Under the pieces are notes generated by a model. It did not search any database and was not told the origin of the DNA. It saw only the letters and a program-made list of their open reading frames with translations. The position numbers were made by a program, and so were the translations under genes. From assembly GCA_009784305.1 (NCBI GenBank), contig WRBZ01000010.1:1-12991 (forward strand): a DNA stretch of 12,991 nucleotides. Reading direction: 5' to 3'. The DNA comes from Synergistaceae bacterium (GTDB lineage Bacteria > Synergistota > Synergistia > Synergistales > Aminobacteriaceae). The number at the start of each line of letters is the position of its first letter. Within the stretch, counting starts at the first letter, position 1. This document shows positions 1 to 6,214 of the stretch, one piece after another.

Positions 1-34
1 GAGAGTCAAAAACAAAAGCAAATACCTGTTACGA

Positions 35-53
35 GTAGGGGCAGCATCCTGCC
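35..53. repeat. Short GC-rich hairpin, possible dispersed repeat
   Basis: The string GTAGGGGCAGCATCCTGCC contains a perfect 5-bp stem, GGCAG (40-44) and CTGCC (49-53), around the loop CATC. A related string sits at 6137-6153 upstream of the signalling genes (GTAGGGG, then CAGC, then TCCT in the same order). Both are in intergenic DNA, which suggests a small repeat family. No T-run follows, so a terminator reading is weak. Two copies in 13 kb could still be chance. Confidence 0.35.
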
Positions 54-91
54 GCCAGTGTGAAGTGTTAATAATAAAAATCGTTTGCAAT

Positions 92-105
92 AACTGAGAA
101 CAGTT
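92..105. promoter_or_regulatory. Inverted repeat upstream of the DUF1445 gene
   Basis: AACTG-AGAA-CAGTT is a perfect 5-bp inverted repeat with a 4-nt centre, ending 8 nt before the AGGAGG ribosome site (114-119). It could be an operator or a small leader hairpin affecting translation. A possible promoter (TTGCAA at 85-90, 17 nt, then GAATAA at 108-113) overlaps it but would leave almost no leader, so no promoter is called. Confidence 0.25.
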
Positions 106-126
106 CAGAATAAAGGAGGATTTCAA

Positions 127-927
127 ATGACGACATGTAGGGATTACGCCAGCCATAATCCTGTGGATGTGCGCCGGATGATCAGGGAAGGGAAATGGGA
201 CCGCCCGACATCGGGCATGTGCTCCGGATACGCGCAGGGCAATTTAGTTGTGTTACCAAAGGACCTGGCTTATGATTTTCTGGTCTTCGCGCAACGCAAC
301 CCCAAACCCTGCCCTATCCTCGACGTTACGGAACCGGGAGACACTGAACCAAAAATCGTGGCTCCTGGAGCAAATCTAGCGACCGATCTTCCCCGTTACC
401 GGGTCTGGAAAAATGGAACGTGCATAGACGAACCAACAGATGTGACGAAATACTGGAGTGACGACCTTGTGGGCTTTTTACTTGGGTGTTCCTTCTCGTT
501 CGAGGGGGCGTTACTGCAGGCGAACATTCCCGTACGTCACATAGAGCTGGATTGCAACGTTTCTATGTACATAACCAATAGGGCATGCATTCCGGCAGGG
601 CGCATCAGTGGACAATTGGTCGTCTCAATGCGCCCGATACCTGCTGAGCTGATTCCAAAAGCTGTGCTCTGTACGGGACGTTTCCCTGCGGTACATGGCG
701 CGCCGGTGCATATCGGGGAGCCGGAAGCTCTGGGGATCAAGGACATCAGCAAACCCGATTTCGGGGACTCCGTACCTATCCATAAAGGAGAAATTCCCGT
801 GTTCTGGGCATGCGGAGTAACCCCTCAGGCAGCTATTATGGCGACAAAACCGGAGTTCGCAATAACTCACGCTCCAGGACACATGTTTATCGCGGATACA
901 CGAGATATTGATTACGCGGTTTTTTAA
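127..927 (+). CDS. UPF0317/DUF1445 family putative hydro-lyase
   Basis: A complete 266-residue protein of the usual length for the UPF0317 (DUF1445, putative hydro-lyase) family. Family-like stretches are visible throughout: MCSGYAQGNLVVLP (31-44), RNPKPCPILDVTEPGD (57-72), LLGCSFSFEGALL (118-130), NRACIPAGRISGQLVVSMRP (151-170), then VFWACGVTPQAA (225-236) and ITHAPGHMFIAD (246-257) near the C-terminus. No signal peptide or membrane segment is seen, so it should be cytosolic. The ATG has a strong AGGAGG seven bases upstream. The family includes Bacillus YcsI, encoded beside 5-oxoprolinase genes, and part of the mammalian D-glutamate cyclase DGLUCY, so a role in D-glutamate or 5-oxoproline metabolism is plausible but not shown here. 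None of the usual oxoprolinase neighbours is in view, though the upstream side is cut off. The family call is firm; the reaction is not. Confidence 0.88.
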   Translation: MTTCRDYASHNPVDVRRMIREGKWDRPTSGMCSGYAQGNLVVLPKDLAYDFLVFAQRNPKPCPILDVTEPGDTEPKIVAPGANLATDLPRYRVWKNGTCIDEPTDVTKYWSDDLVGFLLGCSFSFEGALLQANIPVRHIELDCNVSMYITNRACIPAGRISGQLVVSMRPIPAELIPKAVLCTGRFPAVHGAPVHIGEPEALGIKDISKPDFGDSVPIHKGEIPVFWACGVTPQAAIMATKPEFAITHAPGHMFIADTRDIDYAVF

Positions 928-944
928 AGAATAAGGATAAAAGA

Positions 945-977
945 GGCGTCCCAAAGGGCATACCCTGAAGGGGCGCC
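945..977 (-). terminator. Long hairpin between convergent genes, possible minus-strand terminator
   Basis: GGCGTCCC (945-952) pairs with GGGGCGCC (970-977) over 8 bp including one G-T wobble, and inside it GGG (956-958) pairs with CCC (963-965). Read on the minus strand the stem is followed by TCTTTTAT, a modest T-rich tail, so it could end transcription of the MBL gene about 80 nt past its stop. Read on the plus strand no T-run follows. It could instead be a repeat element, since its right arm resembles sequence at 2033-2055. Confidence 0.4.
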
Positions 978-1030
978 GCGTTGCGCTCGCAAAGAAACAA
1001 ACAGGTTCACAATACCGTCTTTATCTTTTT

Positions 1031-1058
1031 CCACTCTCCACTCTCCACTCTCCACTCT
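1031..1058. repeat. Four tandem copies of a 7-bp repeat (CCACTCT)
   Basis: CCACTCT is repeated four times without a mismatch (AGAGTGG on the other strand), and the array touches the first base of the stop codon of the MBL gene at 1058-1060. Heptamer arrays of this kind are known in some bacterial genomes as short tandemly repeated sequences and may vary in copy number by slippage. Lying outside the coding sequence except for one base, variation would alter only the 3' end of the MBL transcript. Confidence 0.9.
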
Positions 1059-1936
1059 CAACATTTTCTCCACAATAAGCGGTATCCTTCCATAAAGTGT
1101 TCAATAAAGCCTTTTTCGGAAAGCCATGTCAAATGAGCGGCGACTGAAGACTGATTCAGTAAGAAATGGGATGCATCCATTTCAATTCCATGTTTGGACG
1201 CCAATTCTACCAGAATCTCCTCCCTTGAACGCGCGGTCGCACAGGCTGCCAAAACCTCTTCGGATAGTTTACTAACCGCATTTCTGTTTGCCTCGACAAG
1301 GAATTTGACGTCCTTCACCGGTTCTGCGTGGCACGGCACAAACCATGACGCGCCGCTCTTTTCTATCAAGTCAAATGTGCTATGCGCGGAGGCTATGTCG
1401 AGCATGACCATAAAGTGATATTTATCTATCACCGCCGGGTCGAATAACGAGTCAGCTACAAAAAACACGTTGTCGGGAGTCAATACGCCTATCATATCAA
1501 GAAAATGCCCCGGCAGGGGGATGGCGGTCAATCTGGTATCCATTACAGCCCCTTCATTTGGAATTACATCTGCTTTTGAAGGTTTCGCCTCCATAAATTT
1601 ATTCCTTATTTCGGAAAACGGAAAAGCCCCCCAAAGGAACATAGGTTCTATTTTAGGCGATTCAATGATCAAAGCTTCAAATCTTGCAGCCCAAATTTTG
1701 CAGCCGGTACGTTGCTGAATGAACGAATTCCCTCCTATATGATCAGCGTTTGAATGGGTATTTATTATCGCAGCGAGAGGTGTTTTTCTGCACTCTATCG
1801 TTCGAAGAAGCTTTCGTCCATAATCATCATCCAATCCTGTGTCTATGAGATAACCTTTTCCGGATTCTTCATAATATCCCACATTTACCCTACCGGGTAT
1901 ATACCAGCTATTCTCTCCAAGTTGTATCAATTCCAT
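1058..1936 (-). CDS. MBL-fold metallo-hydrolase with C-terminal winged-helix-like domain
   Basis: A 292-residue protein, complete. The N-terminal ~215 residues are a metallo-beta-lactamase fold: YLIDTG (29-34), the metal-binding loop THSNADHIGGN (60-70), LPGH (141-144), FFVADSLF (158-165) and PCHAEP (201-206). The loop reads HSNADH, so Asn63 replaces the second His of the classic HxHxDH; the other expected ligands H61, D65, H66, H144, D162 and H203 are all present. Residues ~220-292 look like a small winged-helix tail (SSVAAHLTWLSEKGFIEHF). The substrate is unknown; a thioester or glyoxalase-II-like hydrolase is a guess from the fold. The start is ATG at 1936, because GGGGTGAT lies 4 nt upstream; GTG at 1945 would destroy that site. 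It is cytosolic by appearance and is the only minus-strand gene here, convergent with the DUF1445 gene. Confidence 0.88.
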   Translation of the reverse strand: MELIQLGENSWYIPGRVNVGYYEESGKGYLIDTGLDDDYGRKLLRTIECRKTPLAAIINTHSNADHIGGNSFIQQRTGCKIWAARFEALIIESPKIEPMFLWGAFPFSEIRNKFMEAKPSKADVIPNEGAVMDTRLTAIPLPGHFLDMIGVLTPDNVFFVADSLFDPAVIDKYHFMVMLDIASAHSTFDLIEKSGASWFVPCHAEPVKDVKFLVEANRNAVSKLSEEVLAACATARSREEILVELASKHGIEMDASHFLLNQSSVAAHLTWLSEKGFIEHFMEGYRLLWRKC

Positions 1937-1940
1937 ATTA

Positions 1941-1948
1941 ATCACCCC
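1941..1948 (-). promoter_or_regulatory. Ribosome binding site that fixes the MBL start
   Basis: On the minus strand GGGGTGAT, close to the anti-16S complement AGGAGGTGAT, precedes ATG at 1936 by four bases. This favours that ATG over the in-frame GTG at 1945. Confidence 0.65.
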
Positions 1949-2270
1949 GGCTCAAAATTTTGACCACCTTATTTTAACAAATATTTTACAATGCGCTGCG
2001 TCGTACGCGTGGGCGACCGCTTTCAACTTTGGGAAGGGGCGTCCGTCAATGCGCTTTACGGAGGAAAGAGATCTTGCCTTGATTCCAAAAATTCAGCAGA
2101 TATGCATCGAAATATCGCATAAACTCTTTGTCTGATTCAATATCAATTCGTATATTTCAGAAAAGTCAGTTTAATTCAGTCTGGTGAACCAATTAACGTA
2201 AAACGTTAAAAATCATGTATAATAGTAATAATTTCCCTGATTTCGAATAAATTTGTAATTATCTGGCTGC
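1949..2270. other. Intergenic spacer with no supported gene
   Basis: No gene can be supported here. The spacer has a perfect 12-bp palindrome TCAAAATTTTGA (1952-1963) just upstream of the MBL ribosome site, possibly an operator. It also has a GC-rich patch (about 1991-2057) in otherwise AT-rich DNA, bracketed by the direct repeat CAATGCGCT (1989-1997 and 2047-2055). A 36-codon open frame on the minus strand ends at 2046. The right end carries the inverted repeat and promoter-like elements before the tRNA. Confidence 0.6.
2193..2223 (+). promoter_or_regulatory. Perfect inverted repeat beside a TATAAT box
   Basis: TTAACGT-AAA-ACGTTAA (2193-2209) is a perfect 7-bp inverted repeat with a 3-nt centre. 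Eight bases later is a consensus -10 hexamer TATAAT (2218-2223). The only -35-like string, TTAACG (2193-2198), lies inside the repeat at a long 19-nt spacing. A dimeric regulator covering the -35 region of a second tRNA/glmU promoter is possible. This is inference from symmetry and position only. Confidence 0.35.
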
Positions 2271-2299
2271 TTGACATATTAACTTCTATGGTGAATAAT
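2271..2299 (+). promoter_or_regulatory. Sigma-70-type promoter for tRNA-Gln
   Basis: A perfect -35 TTGACA (2271-2276), a 17-nt spacer and a near-consensus -10 AATAAT (2294-2299). Transcription would begin near 2306, about nine bases before the mature tRNA 5' end at 2315, which suits a short RNase P leader. It is the best promoter in the window and may also read on into glmU. Confidence 0.85.
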
Positions 2300-2314
2300 T
2301 TCTTCGCTTCTATT

Positions 2315-2388
2315 TGGGGTGTAGCCAAGCGGCAAGGCAGCGGACTTTGGTTCCGCCATCGTTGGTTCGAATCCAGCCACCCCAGCCA
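2315..2388 (+). tRNA. tRNA-Gln (anticodon TTG), CCA encoded
   Basis: A full cloverleaf can be drawn. The acceptor TGGGGTG (2315-2321) pairs with CACCCCA (2378-2384). The anticodon stem GCGGA/TCCGC (2340-2344, 2352-2356) encloses CTTTGGT with anticodon TTG at 2347-2349. The T-arm is GTTGG-TTCGAAT-CCAGC, with one G-T pair. The discriminator is G2385, followed by encoded CCA (2386-2388). The U1-A72 acceptor pair and TTG anticodon are typical of bacterial tRNA-Gln reading CAA and CAG. Confidence 0.97.
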
Positions 2389-2441
2389 GTTTAATTAAAT
2401 GATCCACATGCGCGGGGATTTTATCGTATTATTAATTAAAC
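2389..2441. repeat. AT-rich inverted repeat directly after tRNA-Gln
   Basis: GTTTAATTAA (2389-2398) and TTAATTAAAC (2432-2441) form a perfect 10-bp inverted repeat with a 33-nt loop, starting at the base after the tRNA CCA. It has no GC core and no following T-run, so it is not a normal intrinsic terminator. It may fold in the tRNA-glmU read-through transcript and guide 3' trimming, or be a protein-binding site. A weak glmU promoter could lie nearby (CATAAT at 2445-2450). Confidence 0.45.
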
Positions 2442-2491
2442 AGCCATAATAAAGACCCTTTCTTTATGTTTGGTTTGGATAGGAGGGTATA

Positions 2492-3892
2492 ATGGTGCGG
2501 TCAAATATAGGAGCGCTCGTGATGGCGGCGGGCAAAGGTACCAGAATGAAAAGCGAACTTCCTAAAGCGCTTCACAATATCATTGATGAGCCAATTCTTT
2601 CCTTTATTTTGAGAGCATTAAATAAAACAGTAATAAGATCAACCGCAGTTATCGTGGGGTACAAAGGAGAAATGATAGAGGATTACCTCAAATCATCATG
2701 GCCTGATGTGGATACCATATGGCAGCGGGAACAGCTTGGCACCGGACACGCGGTTCAGATATCGCGTGAATGGTGGAGCAGGTACGACCATGTCCTTGTG
2801 GTGAATGGCGACCTGCCAATGCTTACCACCGAAACTATTCAATCTTTCATAGATGAACATGTTAAAACTTCTTCCGACTGCACATTGCTCAGCTTTGTTA
2901 CGGAAAGGCCGGGAGCATATGGGCGTGTTATACGGAGCTTGGATGGCGAAAAGATTTCGATAGTAGAATACAAGGACGCAAACGAAGAAGAACGCAAAGT
3001 AAATGAAGTCAACGCAGGAGTCTACATTTTTTGCGTTTCAAAACTGCTCAAGGTCATAGATAACCTGTCAAATGACAACGTGCAGGGAGAATACTACCTT
3101 CCTGATGTAATAGCCCTCATGGGAAAACATGAGAGCGAGGATATGAAAACATTTGCTTTTACAGCCGATGAAAATGAGTTTCATGGGGTAAACGACCCCT
3201 CTGAACTTGCTGAATTGACAAACAGAATGATCAGGCGGATAAATTCGCACTGGATGATGAAAGGGGTGAGGATGACCGACCCGTTAACTGTCATAATAAG
3301 CCCGAAGGCGGTATTGGAGGAGGATGTAACTCTCGCTCCTTCCGTGCATATTCTCGGAGAAAGCTTTATAGGAAAAGGCAGTAAAATTGGAGCTTGGTCC
3401 TCGCTTTCAAATGTAAAAACCGGTCGCGATGTAACACTTATTGCCAACGTAATTGCGGAGAATTGTATATTCAATGATAGAACAACAGCCGGGCCGTTCA
3501 CTTACATCAGGGAAGGAACTGAAATTTGCGAAGGGGCTTTTGCTGGCAAATTTGTGGAAATCAAAAAGAGCCGTATTGGCAAAAACAGCAAAGTTCCCCA
3601 CCTGTCTTACATAGGAGATGCTGTGATAGGTGAAAACACCAATATAGGCGCGGGAACAATAACATGCAACTATGACGGGCACAAAAAATCGCAGACGATT
3701 ATTGGCGATCGTGCCTTTATTGGAAGTGATACAATGTTTATTGCGCCTGTTACGATTGGGAATGATACAGTAACAGGCGCAGGTTCAACTATTTCCAAGA
3801 ATGTACCGGATGGAAATCTTGCTGTGGCTCGTTCTAAACAAATCAATATAGGTGGATGGGTTCAAAAAAAACGTGAGGAAGGCGGTGGGTAG
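2492..3892 (+). CDS. glmU: Bifunctional UDP-GlcNAc pyrophosphorylase / GlcN-1-P acetyltransferase
   Basis: GlmU makes UDP-GlcNAc for peptidoglycan: the C-terminal domain acetylates glucosamine-1-phosphate and the N-terminal domain couples the product to UTP. This is full length at 466 residues. The uridyltransferase half (1-~235) shows LVMAAGKGTRMKSELPKALH (9-28), the metal-site NGD (105-107), and HGVND (231-235). The left-handed beta-helix half keeps the acetyltransferase residues R340, K358, H370, Y373 and N384, each shifted by seven from Escherichia coli R333, K351, H363, Y366 and N377; NIGAGTITCNYDG is at 384-396. The ATG follows AGGAGG by five bases after GTA-rich spacer. It is first of four close genes, with prs starting two bases after its stop. 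Both activities appear intact; cytosolic. Confidence 0.97.
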   Translation: MVRSNIGALVMAAGKGTRMKSELPKALHNIIDEPILSFILRALNKTVIRSTAVIVGYKGEMIEDYLKSSWPDVDTIWQREQLGTGHAVQISREWWSRYDHVLVVNGDLPMLTTETIQSFIDEHVKTSSDCTLLSFVTERPGAYGRVIRSLDGEKISIVEYKDANEEERKVNEVNAGVYIFCVSKLLKVIDNLSNDNVQGEYYLPDVIALMGKHESEDMKTFAFTADENEFHGVNDPSELAELTNRMIRRINSHWMMKGVRMTDPLTVIISPKAVLEEDVTLAPSVHILGESFIGKGSKIGAWSSLSNVKTGRDVTLIANVIAENCIFNDRTTAGPFTYIREGTEICEGAFAGKFVEIKKSRIGKNSKVPHLSYIGDAVIGENTNIGAGTITCNYDGHKKSQTIIGDRAFIGSDTMFIAPVTIGNDTVTGAGSTISKNVPDGNLAVARSKQINIGGWVQKKREEGGG

Positions 3893-3894
3893 AA

Positions 3895-4863
3895 ATGGCT
3901 AGTACATCAGAGATTAAAATTTTTTCTGGCTCCGCACATCATGACTTTGCAAAACGTGTATGCAGTGAATTAGGAATAAGGCTTTCTGTTTCAAAACTTT
4001 ATCGGTTTTCTGACGGTGAAATTGGCCTTTCAATAGAGGAGAGCGTCAGAGGTTGCGATGTTTATGTTATACAGCCTACGTCTTCCCCCGCTAATGATAA
4101 TCTTATGGAGCTTCTTGTCATGGTGGATGCACTGAAACGCGCGTCAGCATCACGCATAAACGCCGTGATACCATACTTCGGTTACGCGCGGCAGGACAGA
4201 AAAAGTAAACCCCGGGAAGCAATAACATCAAAGCTTATAGCTAATTTAATAACCGAAAGCGGAGCAAACAGAGTCATAACAGCCGACTTACATGCCGGGC
4301 AGATTCAGGGATTTTTTGACATCCCTGTTGACCATCTCACAGGAATGCAAATGCTCGCTTCATACTTCCATGACCTGTTGGAAAATGAGATAAACGATAA
4401 TCAAATCGTCGTAGTCTCGCCGGATGTCGGCGGGGTCGTACGGGCGCGTAAATTTGCGGTTTCAATAAACGCCGACCTTGCAATAGTAGACAAAAGGCGT
4501 TCTTATGAGGTCGCTAATTTCTGTGAAATCATGGATATTATCGGAGGCGTAAAGGATAAAATCGCCATACTTGTGGACGATATAATTGACACAGCCGGAT
4601 CCCTCTGCAATGCGGCAAAAGGAATCACGGAACGCGGCGTGAAACGTATTTTCGCGTGCGCTACCCACGGCGTCTTGTCAGGACCCGCCATTGAAAGGCT
4701 GAAGGACTCCAATATCGAGAAAGTAGTCATTACCGACACCATACCGTTGACTGAAGCCAAAATGTGCGAAAAAATAACCCAGCTTTCAATAGCTCCGCTT
4801 TTTGCCGAGGCAATTGTACGAATTCATAATGAAAGATCAATAAGTACCCTATTTGATAAATAA
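3895..4863 (+). CDS. prs: Ribose-phosphate pyrophosphokinase (PRPP synthetase)
   Basis: Transfers pyrophosphate from ATP to ribose-5-phosphate, giving PRPP for purine, pyrimidine, histidine, tryptophan and NAD synthesis. At 322 residues it matches class I bacterial enzymes. Seen in order: RFSDGEI (37-43), the ATP-binding stretch PYFGYARQDRKSKPREAITS (93-112), DLHAGQIQGFFDIPVDHL (131-148) with the metal-site His, VVSPDVGG (173-180), the flexible-loop KRR (200-202), and the PRPP-binding motif VDDIIDTAGS (227-236). Only two bases separate the ATG from the glmU stop, and its ribosome site (GGTGGG, 3884-3889) lies in the glmU 3' end, so translation is probably coupled. The glmU-prs pairing is common in bacteria. 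Nothing is missing. Confidence 0.97.
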   Translation: MASTSEIKIFSGSAHHDFAKRVCSELGIRLSVSKLYRFSDGEIGLSIEESVRGCDVYVIQPTSSPANDNLMELLVMVDALKRASASRINAVIPYFGYARQDRKSKPREAITSKLIANLITESGANRVITADLHAGQIQGFFDIPVDHLTGMQMLASYFHDLLENEINDNQIVVVSPDVGGVVRARKFAVSINADLAIVDKRRSYEVANFCEIMDIIGGVKDKIAILVDDIIDTAGSLCNAAKGITERGVKRIFACATHGVLSGPAIERLKDSNIEKVVITDTIPLTEAKMCEKITQLSIAPLFAEAIVRIHNERSISTLFDK

Positions 4864-4877
4864 AGGAGAGTTTTATA

Positions 4878-5525
4878 ATGTCTGAGTTAGTAACGATAGT
4901 GATGGAACGCAGAGAAAAATCGACAAGAAGCGCTTTGCGTGTAATGCGCAGCGAGGGTTTTGTTCCTTGCGTGTTTTATGGGCCTGAAGTTAAGGAAGCG
5001 ATAAAGGGCAAGGTTGACCACTCGCAAATAGCGAAGCTTCTCCGGGGGAGCCATTGGGAAACGATGAGGCTTAACGTTCGCCTGCCGGACAACAGCGAAG
5101 AAATGTGCCTTATTCGTGAAGTACAACGCAATGTGCTCACCGGCAAAATCAGTCATATTGACTTCATGAAGCTTATCCGCGGCCGCAAAATAACCGTTAA
5201 TGTCCCAGTTGTGATAACCGGTGAGGAAAAGTCACCCGGAATAAAAGGAGGCGGAATAATCGACCACGTTAAAGACCTTGAGATCGAGACTACCCCTGCG
5301 AATATGCCGGAATCAATTGTTATTGATATTTCCGCGCTTGGAATAAACGATTCGGTACATGTAAGGGACATTTCTGTCCAGGATTACGTGATAATTACAA
5401 ATCCCAATGAAGTTGTAGCGTCAATTCTGCCTCCGCGCTTGGAAGAAGATAATGCTTCGGCTGGAACCGAACAAAAGGAAGTTGAGGTTGTTACAAAGGG
5501 GAAAGCAGCAAAAGGTGAGAATTAG
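4878..5525 (+). CDS. rplY: 50S ribosomal protein L25, CTC/TL5 type
   Basis: A 215-residue L25 of the long CTC/TL5 form, which binds 5S rRNA at the central protuberance of the large subunit. The N-terminal ~95 residues are the rRNA-binding beta-barrel: RREKSTRSALRVMRSEGFVP (11-30), FYGPEVKE (33-40), and NVLTGKISHIDFMKL (85-99). Residues ~100-188 are the second beta domain of CTC proteins (GRKITVNVPVVITG 102-115, GGGIIDHVKDLEIE 124-137), followed by an acidic then Lys-rich low-complexity tail (189-215). AAAGGAGAG stands about six bases before the ATG, 14 nt after prs. In Bacillus the homologue Ctc is a general stress protein; no stress promoter is visible here, so it is probably transcribed with prs. 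The glmU-prs-ctc-pth order is well known in Gram-positive-like genomes. Confidence 0.95.
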   Translation: MSELVTIVMERREKSTRSALRVMRSEGFVPCVFYGPEVKEAIKGKVDHSQIAKLLRGSHWETMRLNVRLPDNSEEMCLIREVQRNVLTGKISHIDFMKLIRGRKITVNVPVVITGEEKSPGIKGGGIIDHVKDLEIETTPANMPESIVIDISALGINDSVHVRDISVQDYVIITNPNEVVASILPPRLEEDNASAGTEQKEVEVVTKGKAAKGEN

Positions 5526-5528
5526 AAT

Positions 5529-6107
5529 TTGAAGCTTATAGTGGGCCTCGGCAATCCCGGCTACGAATATGTATATACCCGCCATAACATAGGATGGCTT
5601 ATCGTTGACCACATATCCACGCTGAAAAACGCCCCTTCACCTTCAAAAAAGTTTGGCGGGGAATTTTGGATGACTGGAACTTCAAGAGGAACGGCGCTGC
5701 TAAAACCTCACACATGGATGAACCTGAGCGGCGCATCCGTGCGTGAGGTATTTGATTTTTATAAAATGGACACGGAAGATGTGCTTATTGTCTGTGATGA
5801 CGCAGCGTTGCCTTTCGGAAAACTCCGGTTAAGGGCAAAAGGTACTGCAGGCGGGCATAACGGGTTGGCATCGGTCATCGGGGCGCTTGGAACGCTCGAA
5901 GTCCCGCGGCTCAGGGTCGGAGTGGGAAATAAGCCTGAAAGCGGAAATATGAGAAACTGGGTCTTGGGACATTTTGCAGACGAAAACAGGAACGAACTGC
6001 CGGTTCTGCTCGACAAAGCTGCGGAAGCCGCGCTCTTATGGGCGGAAGAAGGAATAGAAAAAGCAATGAACGTTGCTAATATAAAAAAAGCAACAAGTGT
6101 ATTATGA
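5529..6107 (+). CDS. pth: Peptidyl-tRNA hydrolase
   Basis: Releases tRNA from peptidyl-tRNA that drops off stalled ribosomes. The 192-residue length is normal. Key residues match Escherichia coli Pth: N9 in GLGNPG (6-11), the catalytic H19 in TRHNIG (17-22), N65 in KPHTWMNLSG (59-68), D90 in VCDDAALPFG (88-97), and N111 in GGHNG (108-112). PRLRVGVGNKP (126-136) and GHFADEN (147-153) follow. It starts with TTG: AAAGGTGAG (5511-5519), in the last codons of rplY, lies nine bases upstream, and the reading frame gives the invariant MKLIVGLGNPG only from this codon. The gap from the rplY stop is three bases, so it is the last gene of the glmU operon. Cytosolic and essential in many bacteria. Confidence 0.96.
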   Translation: MKLIVGLGNPGYEYVYTRHNIGWLIVDHISTLKNAPSPSKKFGGEFWMTGTSRGTALLKPHTWMNLSGASVREVFDFYKMDTEDVLIVCDDAALPFGKLRLRAKGTAGGHNGLASVIGALGTLEVPRLRVGVGNKPESGNMRNWVLGHFADENRNELPVLLDKAAEAALLWAEEGIEKAMNVANIKKATSVL

Positions 6108-6132
6108 CAATATAAAACGTTTATCATATTGT
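6107..6132. repeat. Inverted repeat just past pth
   Basis: ACAATAT (6107-6113) and ATATTGT (6126-6132) are a perfect 7-bp inverted repeat starting at the last base of the pth stop; AAA and TTT may extend the stem inward. It is AT-rich and has no T-run after it, so it is at best a weak terminator or 3' stabilising hairpin of the glmU-pth mRNA, or an operator for the following genes. Confidence 0.4.
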
Positions 6133-6136
6133 GACC

Positions 6137-6153
6137 GTAGGGGACAGCGTCCT
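6137..6153. repeat. Second copy of the GTAGGGG-type GC-rich element
   Basis: GTAGGGGACAGCGTCCTCC begins here and can fold as GGAC-AGC-GTCC. It shares the order GTAGGGG, CAGC, TCCT with 35-53. Slightly downstream, GACGTCCC (6164-6171) can also pair with GGGGAC. It sits in the 107-nt gap between pth and the signalling genes, in DNA that is otherwise AT-rich. Confidence 0.35.
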
Positions 6154-6196
6154 CCTTTCTCCAGACGTCCCGTTCAAATGAATTGGTTTATTAATG

Positions 6197-6203
6197 AAAG
6201 GAG
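6197..6203 (+). promoter_or_regulatory. Ribosome binding site that fixes the HD-GYP gene start
   Basis: AAAGGAG lies 11 bases before the ATG at 6215. An upstream in-frame ATG at 6194 would put this site inside the gene and has no site of its own, so 6215 is preferred. Confidence 0.65.
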
Positions 6204-6214
6204 CAGTCAGGTGT

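Noticed and set aside
1991..2122. 43-residue open frame on the plus strand (ATG at 1991)
   Set aside because: There is no ribosome site before the ATG (ATTTTACA) and no recognisable motif; it crosses the GC-rich patch.
2488..2493. TATAAT string
   Set aside because: It overlaps the glmU initiation codon, so a start driven from it would lie inside the gene; it is simply the spacer between AGGAGG and ATG.
6072..6094. GTTGCT / AGCAAC inverted repeat
   Set aside because: It is within the pth coding sequence and the A-run is in its loop, not a T-run after it, so it is not a terminator on either strand.
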